From Duncaniella sp. (GTDB lineage Bacteria > Bacteroidota > Bacteroidia > Bacteroidales > Muribaculaceae), in the NCBI GenBank assembly GCA_029052375.1, contig JAIDJD010000105.1:1-7231 (forward strand): a stretch of 7,231 nt of DNA, in the 5' to 3' direction. Position numbers and translations under genes: made by a program. The notes under the pieces were generated by a model. It worked only from the letters and a program-made list of their open reading frames with translations, was not told the DNA's origin and ran no database searches. Below are positions 1 through 6,381 of the stretch, one piece after another (the first letter of the stretch is position 1; every line of letters starts with the position of its first letter).

Positions 1-971
1 ATATCCGACAGACCGAACATATCGCCCTCAAAGGCAAAAGAGAGGGTTGAGTTGGGGTGACCGCTGGCAAGCACCGTGGGGAAGTGGGAGGCAAACTTCT
101 TCATCCTCGAATCTTTCGAGGCGTCAACCTCCTTCCACAGCCCGTGACGGCGGCACACCTCGGCCGGATTGTACATCCGGGCATCGTCCCACTCCGCGCC
201 ATACATGGCCGAAGGCAGACCGACATCCTTTCCAGTCTCGGAGACCATACGGTCAAACGAACGGGCCACGGCCGCGGCATAGAGATTGCCTCCGGCCTTG
301 GTGGGGTGGAGGCCGTCTGTAGAAAAGACTGTCTTGCCGGAGCTGTCGTTCCTCGCCCCTTTCCAGACCAGGCGCCCCTCAGACTCAAGAGCCACGGCCT
401 CGCAGGCCATACGCACAGAGGGGACTGCATAATGCCCCGCAAGCTTGGCCAGAGAGCCATCCCCCTCCTTAGAGCCGTCGAGAATACAGATATCAGCCTT
501 ATGTGAGCTTTTGCGAATCTTGCGCACTATACCTTCGAGGGCAGGCAGATAAGCATCCTTGCCCGAAAATTCAATGAAAACAAGATCCGGATTGGCCGAT
601 AGCACCTGCTCGTCCACGCGAAACACTCCTAAGTCGGCTCCCGTGCCGGAAACTCCGGCATTAATCCATGTGAACTTTACCCCATTATAGCGGTTTTCGA
701 GATACCTGGCAAGCTGCAGGCGGTAACAAAATCCGCTGTCAGTATTGCTCCCGCCTAAGAAAGCCACTGTCACCGGGGACGACTTAGATATCAGCGAGGC
801 TGTGACCGGCAGGCCGCCGCGTGCCTCCAATTCTCCGTCGGGGGCTTTGTCTCCCGCCTCTATCAGCGGGATGTCAGAACGGCTTGTGTCAAACGTCAGC
901 GGAGAGCCTGCATCGGCCCCGGCCGCAAGAGAGCCGAGGAGAAGCATGGCAGACAATAATATCTTTTTCAT
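1..971 (-). CDS. SGNH/GDSL-family hydrolase, exported, 3' end cut by window edge
   Basis: The reading frame opens with ATG at 971-969 and runs without a stop to the left edge, giving 323 visible residues. Residues 1-21 form a Sec signal peptide (KK, then a Leu/Ala-rich core, likely cut after ADA), so the protein is probably periplasmic. SGNH blocks are clear: block I LGGSNT with nucleophile Ser75; block II NAGVSGTGADLGVFR (104-118) with Gly106; block V DGLH with Asp219 and His222. Block III reads FIEFSGKDA (132-140), with Lys138 where Asn is normal, which is an unusual active site. After His222 about 100 residues, ending in a beta-rich stretch, suggest a C-terminal accessory sandwich domain cut by the edge. 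Family members in PULs are typically carbohydrate esterases removing acetyl or other acyl groups; that role here is inferred. The start lies 2 bp after the preceding gene's stop. The fold call is firm, the substrate unknown. Confidence 0.88.
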   Translation of the reverse strand, partial: MKKILLSAMLLLGSLAAGADAGSPLTFDTSRSDIPLIEAGDKAPDGELEARGGLPVTASLISKSSPVTVAFLGGSNTDSGFCYRLQLARYLENRYNGVKFTWINAGVSGTGADLGVFRVDEQVLSANPDLVFIEFSGKDAYLPALEGIVRKIRKSSHKADICILDGSKEGDGSLAKLAGHYAVPSVRMACEAVALESEGRLVWKGARNDSSGKTVFSTDGLHPTKAGGNLYAAAVARSFDRMVSETGKDVGLPSAMYGAEWDDARMYNPAEVCRRHGLWKEVDASKDSRMKKFASHFPTVLASGHPNSTLSFAFEGDMFGLSD

Positions 972-998
972 GTTCAGATTTCTATTTTATGAGTTTTG
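972..998 (-). promoter_or_regulatory. A-rich translation initiation region for the SGNH gene (no Shine-Dalgarno)
   Basis: The bases before the ATG at 971, coding strand CATAAAATAGAAATCTGAAC, are A-rich and have no clear GGAGG-type site. They overlap the last codons of the upstream gene. Bacteroidota commonly start translation from A-rich, unstructured leaders rather than Shine-Dalgarno pairing, so this fits the chosen start, which also gives an intact signal peptide. The role is inferred from composition. Confidence 0.45.
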
Positions 999-3877
999 GA
1001 ATTGCCATCAGCGTCTTTAACTATTACCGTGACTGTGACTTTCTCTTCAGGGGCGAAACGGACAAACGACCATTCGTAGGGATAGACGTCAAGCGAAACC
1101 GTCTCTTCGCCACAGACAGCCTCTACAGCCACGCCATCCTCGGGCGGAGTCTCGCAATAGCCATAGACCGAGTCCCAGCCAAAGGGAGAACGGATTCTGA
1201 ATGTATGTATCCGCCCGGCCTTAGTGCCGCTTTCCACCACCCTGTATCCATCCTTGAGGGCCGGCATCCTGTCTGTCCCCAAAATGGTCCTGAGTTCGCG
1301 GTTGTCGGCTACAGCCTTGTCTGACAGCTTTAGAGAGATGGCCGAGAACCCCTTGGGCCCAAGCTTTGCCTCGTAGACGCCATCCTTGGCGGGAAGTTTG
1401 CGCCTTGAGCCCTTGGCGTCGTATATCATCGCCGAACCGACGTCTACCAGAGAGGCCAGTTCGCCGAGAACGACCGGCGCCACTGTCTCTGAACGGCTCT
1501 CGTTGCTCAAGAGTATCCAGGCGCGCGAGCCGGACACGGCCGTCACATAGTTGACCAGAGGGTTACGGCTGTCTATCAACCCCCTGCGGAGCCACAGATA
1601 TGCCTTGTCGTCGTCGAACACCCTGCCGGGGGCTCCGCCGTAGACACGGTTTGAGAACCATACGAAACCCTCCTGCCTTCCGTATGGAAAGCTGACCTTG
1701 CCGCGCGAACGCTGTATAGCCTCCGTGACAAGATAGTCGGCCGTAAAAGCAAGATGGGGAGGTATATGGTGGTAGTAGATAGAGCTGACATCGGGGCCGG
1801 TGTACGGAAACCGCTCGTCCATCGTCAGGTCTGTATAGCCTGTGGCGTAATAGCCGGGATAGTTGGCAAATCTGCCTATAACAGCATTTCTGGCATAGGT
1901 GTCGTAGATGTCAAGCCCCGTGTGGCTGTTGAGACGCAGCATGGCGGGCGCCCACGAACTCATGAATACAGGGCGGCAGAGCTTGCCCTTGGTGCGCAGG
2001 AAATAGGTGGAGGGCTGCTCGAATCCGAGCCCGACAGGCGACACCAGCCACTGCTCTACGGTATGTTCCGGCGCGTCGCCCTCCTGTCTCGGAAACCCGA
2101 GGCGAAACTGCTCGGAACCCTTCCACCACATAGTGGCATTGCCGTCATACACGCCTCCGGGATGGACGGTCTGGACGGAGTCTTTCACGGCAGGCCATGT
2201 GCGTATGCCTGCAAGGGTATGGGCCGCACCACAGCGGGCCGCATCGAGAAACTCCTTGTCGCCGGTCTCTTCGTAGAGGTCAATGAAATCCCACCATGGG
2301 GCATAGATAGTAGAGTTGTAGAAGGCCTGATAGCGCATGGGCTTTACGCTGTTGGCATAGATGTGCATCCTGGCGTCTCTCGAGGCTGTGGTACGGGCAC
2401 GCCTCAGCCACTTCTCGTCGCCTGTGAGACGGTATGCCGCAAGAGCCTGAACCCACGAAAGTATCGGCGAGGAATATCCCCGGGGAGAGCGCGGCTCGCC
2501 ATCAGGAAGGGCTATATCCTTGAGCCACTCGTTGCGTCCGCCGAGCAGTCTGTACAGACCGTCGAAGTATGTGGTGGTGAATTGCGAACCCAAGGGAGAG
2601 AGCCTGAGCGTCTCGGGGTCCTTGTTGTACCCTTGTTCAGTGGTGCGCGAGCTCCACCTGTATCCCTTGCGCGAGAGCGTATACTCAATGGCCGGAAGAG
2701 CACGGCGCAGATAGAGGTCTTCGTCGGCCGATGTCACAGCCGCGCCTACGATGGCCAGCGGGGCCGAGTGGACAACCGTCGGAGCCCTGTCGGGCTTGCC
2801 TTCGATGTCATAATGTCCTCTCATAGCCGCATCCCAGCCTCCATGCACATCGTCGGCCATCAGCTCTACTATGCTGAACATAGTCTCCGTCAGCGATTTG
2901 TCTGTCTGCCGGCGATAGTCTCTTACGCCATAGATGTCAGTGGCGACATACTCGAGAGTCTCGTTCCACGGTTTGGGAGCAAGCCCCACTTCGAAACGGC
3001 GCGAGATGGTGACACCCTTCTCCATACGGCTGTCGGCCATGCCGAGGACAGGAGAGAACGCTGTGGCGCCTACCATATTGTCGTGGTTCCTTAGACAGAA
3101 TCCCATCGGAGAATAGTCCACCCCACCCCAATCGAGAGGAGAGAGTTTGTCGTCTCCGCTTACAAACGCCGTCATGCGCCTGTCTCCGCTCCCGGTCTCG
3201 ACCATCGCCACCGGCGTGGGCATCATCACCGAGAGCATCATTATAGGTTTCTCGGGCATACGGCGGTACTGGAACATGGGCGGGAGCAGGACATTGGTGA
3301 CATCCGAGGGTCTCGCAGCATGAAGGCCTGTGACGCCGAGGCTGTAACAGCCAGAGACGGCGGGAGTGAATTCAAGACGGAGCGAGGCGCTCATACCACC
3401 CTCAGACAAAGTCCAGAAACCACGGACCGTGTGGCCGCCTCGGGTAGCGTATTCTACCTCGATAGTATTTCTGTCTATGTTGCGGGCGCTGACAGGCACC
3501 GCCTCGCAGACCTTGCCGCTCTCGTAGGGATTGAGCGAGAGGCTGTCGCCGGACATCCACGAAGGATAATAGTTCTTGTAGCTCGGCCGTCTGAGCCTTG
3601 CGGGCCCGGTGATCACAAAAACCTTGTTGTCCTCCATGGGCGAAACGAAGTGTCTCCATCCCTCCTCGGTCTTTGCTTCCATAGAGCAGGCAAGGGCCTT
3701 GCCGCCCTCGCCGCACCTCACATAGGACAGGCGCAGGCAATCTCCCGAAATCGAAGCCGCGGTCTCGAGCCTCGAGTCTATGGCAAGGGGCGGGGTCATC
3801 AGCACCTCCGAATGTACGCTCTGGAACGTGCAGGCCACAGCGGCGACGATGGCCGTCATTATATTCTTGAATTTCAT
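974..3877 (-). CDS. exported (alpha/alpha)-toroid carbohydrate-active protein, long paralogue with extra C-terminal domain
   Basis: This 967-residue protein is not recognised as a named family. Residues 1-23 are an export signal: either signal peptidase I cleavage after VHS (21-23) or, less likely, lipidation at Cys16 (AVAC). Residues ~25-300 look like a large beta-sandwich. Residues ~305-725 are helical, with hairpin motifs such as TGDEKWL (485-491) and TGDKEFL (538-544), typical of six-hairpin glycosidase or lyase toroids. Residues ~735-852 form a beta domain, and ~860-967 an additional beta-rich domain absent from the neighbour. It aligns along its length with the upstream 833-residue protein: EQW at 608-610, GLGFE at 616-620, HH at 703-704 followed by ADYL at 712-715. 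It also has a ~30-residue insertion (about 565-605) with aromatic and glycine residues. A glycoside hydrolase or polysaccharide lyase acting in the periplasm or at the outer membrane is inferred. Its ATG overlaps the upstream stop by 4 bp, implying coupled translation. Confidence 0.85.
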   Translation of the reverse strand: MKFKNIMTAIVAAVACTFQSVHSEVLMTPPLAIDSRLETAASISGDCLRLSYVRCGEGGKALACSMEAKTEEGWRHFVSPMEDNKVFVITGPARLRRPSYKNYYPSWMSGDSLSLNPYESGKVCEAVPVSARNIDRNTIEVEYATRGGHTVRGFWTLSEGGMSASLRLEFTPAVSGCYSLGVTGLHAARPSDVTNVLLPPMFQYRRMPEKPIMMLSVMMPTPVAMVETGSGDRRMTAFVSGDDKLSPLDWGGVDYSPMGFCLRNHDNMVGATAFSPVLGMADSRMEKGVTISRRFEVGLAPKPWNETLEYVATDIYGVRDYRRQTDKSLTETMFSIVELMADDVHGGWDAAMRGHYDIEGKPDRAPTVVHSAPLAIVGAAVTSADEDLYLRRALPAIEYTLSRKGYRWSSRTTEQGYNKDPETLRLSPLGSQFTTTYFDGLYRLLGGRNEWLKDIALPDGEPRSPRGYSSPILSWVQALAAYRLTGDEKWLRRARTTASRDARMHIYANSVKPMRYQAFYNSTIYAPWWDFIDLYEETGDKEFLDAARCGAAHTLAGIRTWPAVKDSVQTVHPGGVYDGNATMWWKGSEQFRLGFPRQEGDAPEHTVEQWLVSPVGLGFEQPSTYFLRTKGKLCRPVFMSSWAPAMLRLNSHTGLDIYDTYARNAVIGRFANYPGYYATGYTDLTMDERFPYTGPDVSSIYYHHIPPHLAFTADYLVTEAIQRSRGKVSFPYGRQEGFVWFSNRVYGGAPGRVFDDDKAYLWLRRGLIDSRNPLVNYVTAVSGSRAWILLSNESRSETVAPVVLGELASLVDVGSAMIYDAKGSRRKLPAKDGVYEAKLGPKGFSAISLKLSDKAVADNRELRTILGTDRMPALKDGYRVVESGTKAGRIHTFRIRSPFGWDSVYGYCETPPEDGVAVEAVCGEETVSLDVYPYEWSFVRFAPEEKVTVTVIVKDADGNSKTHKIEI
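3874..3877 (-). other. ATGA stop/start overlap between the two toroid genes
   Basis: On the coding strand the sequence ATGA holds both the TGA stop of the 833-residue gene and the ATG of the 967-residue gene. The overlap suggests translational coupling, giving linked production of the two paralogues. It supports the ATG at 3877 as the real start, because a good signal peptide follows directly and no closer alternative is needed. Confidence 0.85.
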
Positions 3878-6375
3878 TTTTCTACCGGTATTTTGATAGT
3901 TTCAAGGCCGTAAGAGGCCAGCTGTATGTTGCGGACACCATAGGAGCGGCTCTCTAACGCCACTGTTTTAGGCTCGGCAGTGTCGTTGAGCAACATGATG
4001 TATATATGGCCTTCGCCACGGGCCAGCACCATCTCTACATCCGGATCGGCGACCTTAAACTCGCCGGGCATCATTGCCAGCGAGGCCTTGTCGCCATAGA
4101 CAGTGCCTTCAGCGAAGCCATATGTACGGTGGGGGCCTACCTTAGGAGTGATGAATCCGGCGGGAAACTTGATCCGGCCTTCGCTCCTGAGCTCAAGCTC
4201 GGCCATCAGATAGTCCGTCATCCATCCCATCTGCCACCAGGCATGATGAGGATAGGGACCGGCGCCCCGGTTCATCGCGGCCCAATAGTAGGTGGCCACG
4301 GCTGTCTCGTCGTCGACAAACGCATCGCGCCCTATGGCAGCGGCGCGCGCCATCTCGAGAAATATCTCCTCGCCGGTCAGACGATACATCCTCACAAACA
4401 TTCCGGCGTGAGAAGCGAGAAGCACGGGGCCATGCAGATTGGCCGACCCGATGATACCGCCATGTTCGTATGCGAGGCCTGCGGTGGTTATCTGCCACTG
4501 CTCCAAGGGCCGTCCCTTGACAGAGACGGGTCTGCGAGAAGCCACGGGATTGGTGTAAACAGAAGTGGCGTAAAACCTGGCTGTCGACACAGCGGCATCG
4601 AGATACCGTCCGGCGCCGGTAGCGTCGTACATCTCCATGAGAGCCTGAGCGGCCTGGGCGGTGGCGAAGTCCGGGGCAAAGCGTGTGTCGCCGCAGACTC
4701 CGAGCCATCGGTGAGGCTCGACGGCATTCGCAATTATCCAGTCGGCTCCACGTCGAGCAGCCTCGAGATATCGGTTGTCGCCAAGCACCTTCCACGCTAT
4801 CAGCAGGCCATAGAATGTAGGACGGTAATCCATGAGGTCGTCGAAGGCCTCAGAGCCGTCGGCGTCGCTGTAAGCCACTGTCCACGAACCGTCCTCTTTC
4901 TGATGGTCGAGCAACCACTCGGCCGCCAGGCGTATTCTGTCTCTCACGTCCTGATTGTCAGGTTCGAAGAGCGCGATATTCCCGAGATCCATAAGCATAT
5001 AATATGTGGTGGCCACAGGCTCGGTATAGGGCCCCCACTCCTCCACAAAGCGTTTGCCGGCAGACAGATAGTATTGTCCGCGCGAGGCTCCGGACATCGG
5101 GCCCTCTCCGCAGTGCTGCTGTCTGAGTTTGAAGTTAAGAGCATACGGCAGGCGCTTGCGTGTCAGAAGGGTGTCCCCTGTCAGCGAGCCGAGCATCCAC
5201 ATGGCTCCGTAGTCCGCGTTTTTCATCGCGTCTTTCTTGGCCATATACACACCGCCGAGATATTCCTGGGCTCCTATGGTGTCGCCCTCGAAAACCACAG
5301 TGTGCCACTTGGATGTGCTGTCGTTGACCACATACCGGTGGATGCCATAGAGACGGTCGGTGAGCGAGCGTCTGTTGCGGCGCAGGGCGAGCGACTGTCC
5401 GAAGTCATATATGTCTCTGGCGGCATGGAGAAACAGAGGCCACCAGCCACGGCTGTCGAAACTGAAGACAAAGCTGAATGTGCGCGTCTCGCCTGCCTTC
5501 ATATACGAGCCGTCCTGGCCGAGCACAGGATGATAGAGCGTAGGCGCAAGCTCGCCGCGGCGGTTCATGGCCGAGAGACCGAGGCGCCAAAGTCCGGTGT
5601 TGCGGCGGTCGTCGCCCCACGGTTCGGCGGCAGTGCCGGGCATGGCTGTCACGGCCACAGAGAGGCCGTCCTTGTCCGAAGCTATCGAGGTGAGTGTAGA
5701 GGTGCCGCGCTCCCTGAAAAGCACCGGGACGGAGGGGATGCCCCAGCCGTAAGCATAGGCCCGGGCAAAGTCGGCGCTAAGCTCATGGCCGTGGAGCACA
5801 CCGGGTATGAGGGCGAAATCGAGCCGTTCGGAGCTGAAAGACGCCACCGAGGGCGTGGCCATGGAGTACCATCCGTCGCGCCGGGCGGTCAGCGACATGG
5901 ACACACGGATGTCCTTGCCGTTAAGGCTCCACGTCTCAGACAGCGAAAATGAGGCGCACCGGTAGTCGAGCCTCGCGACGCTGTCGGCCATCGAAGTGAC
6001 CGAGGCGGGCAGGAAACTGAACTCCTCGCCTGCGCGATTGAGTGCAACGGCGGTTGTAGCCTCATTCCAGGAGGGCATCACATAGCGGTACTCCTCGCCG
6101 GGAAAATTCTCGTCAACGCCTACTTCCGCGGCTGTCAGGGGGCGGTCTGAGGGCTTCTCGCCGCTGAATAGAACTGTGTGCTGGCTCTCGGCCACGCCGA
6201 GAGGTAGTCCGAAAGCCGACACCGACACGAGGCGCCAGCCCTCGGCCTGCCTCTCCCACCTGACGGATAGGACTCCGTTGGAGAGCGTCTTGCCTCGCGT
6301 CGCTCCCTCGGCAAACGGCGAGGCCGAAAGCGAGAACATACCCGCGAGAAACGAACAAATCAACTTGGTGCGCAT
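3874..6375 (-). CDS. exported (alpha/alpha)-toroid carbohydrate-active protein, short paralogue
   Basis: This 833-residue protein has a Sec signal (MRTKLICSFLAGMFSLSAS), probably cut near FAEGA (21-25); Cys7 is too early and poorly placed for lipidation. Residues ~28-305 look like an N-terminal beta-sandwich. A linker with ARDIY (319-323) and RSLTDRLYGI (336-345) leads into a helical region to ~730. That region has repeated hairpin signatures LGDNRYLEAA (531-540), ATGAGRYLDAA (585-595) and LTGEEIFLEMA (666-676), the pattern of (alpha/alpha) toroid hydrolases and lyases. Residues ~750-833 are a C-terminal beta domain. EQW (625-627), GLAYE (633-637), HH (710-711) and TDYL (720-723) are shared with the downstream 967-residue protein and are the best active-site or binding-site candidates. 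I cannot place it in a named GH or PL family, so catalysis is inferred from fold and context. Its ATG follows the lipoprotein stop by 6 bp, and its TGA overlaps the next ATG. Confidence 0.85.
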   Translation of the reverse strand: MRTKLICSFLAGMFSLSASPFAEGATRGKTLSNGVLSVRWERQAEGWRLVSVSAFGLPLGVAESQHTVLFSGEKPSDRPLTAAEVGVDENFPGEEYRYVMPSWNEATTAVALNRAGEEFSFLPASVTSMADSVARLDYRCASFSLSETWSLNGKDIRVSMSLTARRDGWYSMATPSVASFSSERLDFALIPGVLHGHELSADFARAYAYGWGIPSVPVLFRERGTSTLTSIASDKDGLSVAVTAMPGTAAEPWGDDRRNTGLWRLGLSAMNRRGELAPTLYHPVLGQDGSYMKAGETRTFSFVFSFDSRGWWPLFLHAARDIYDFGQSLALRRNRRSLTDRLYGIHRYVVNDSTSKWHTVVFEGDTIGAQEYLGGVYMAKKDAMKNADYGAMWMLGSLTGDTLLTRKRLPYALNFKLRQQHCGEGPMSGASRGQYYLSAGKRFVEEWGPYTEPVATTYYMLMDLGNIALFEPDNQDVRDRIRLAAEWLLDHQKEDGSWTVAYSDADGSEAFDDLMDYRPTFYGLLIAWKVLGDNRYLEAARRGADWIIANAVEPHRWLGVCGDTRFAPDFATAQAAQALMEMYDATGAGRYLDAAVSTARFYATSVYTNPVASRRPVSVKGRPLEQWQITTAGLAYEHGGIIGSANLHGPVLLASHAGMFVRMYRLTGEEIFLEMARAAAIGRDAFVDDETAVATYYWAAMNRGAGPYPHHAWWQMGWMTDYLMAELELRSEGRIKFPAGFITPKVGPHRTYGFAEGTVYGDKASLAMMPGEFKVADPDVEMVLARGEGHIYIMLLNDTAEPKTVALESRSYGVRNIQLASYGLETIKIPVEK
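3878..3905 (-). promoter_or_regulatory. A-rich translation initiation region for the 967-residue gene
   Basis: The coding strand before the ATG at 3877 ends in GGTAGAAAAATG and includes the tail of the 833-residue gene (AAACTATCAAAATA). It is clearly more A-rich than the surrounding GC-rich coding sequence, and there is no convincing Shine-Dalgarno core. It probably acts as the initiation region for the coupled downstream gene; this is an inference from composition only. Confidence 0.4.
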
Positions 6376-6381
6376 GGCTCG

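Noticed and set aside
57..506. Plus-strand frames opposite the SGNH gene
   Set aside because: The minus strand here encodes all SGNH blocks in a single open frame to the edge. The plus-strand translations are Pro/Arg/His-rich with no motif.
1754..3094. A 446-codon open frame on the plus strand
   Set aside because: It is antisense to the toroid region of the 967-residue protein. No signal, domain or motif is visible, and the opposite strand has clear homology to its neighbour.
3320..3913. A 197-codon open frame on the plus strand spanning the ATGA junction
   Set aside because: It is antisense to the start of one gene and the end of another, both well supported. No recognisable protein features.
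4006..5952. A 648-codon open frame on the plus strand
   Set aside because: It lies wholly antisense to the 833-residue exported protein, which has a signal peptide, toroid motifs and a paralogue next door. The antisense translation is rich in His, Arg, Gly and Val with no domain pattern, as expected from GC-rich codon bias.
6376..6381. A promoter or terminator between the lipoprotein and toroid genes
   Set aside because: Only 6 bp separate the genes. No hairpin, T-run or Bacteroidota-type TAnnTTTG element is present at any junction, so one continuous transcript is the simpler reading.
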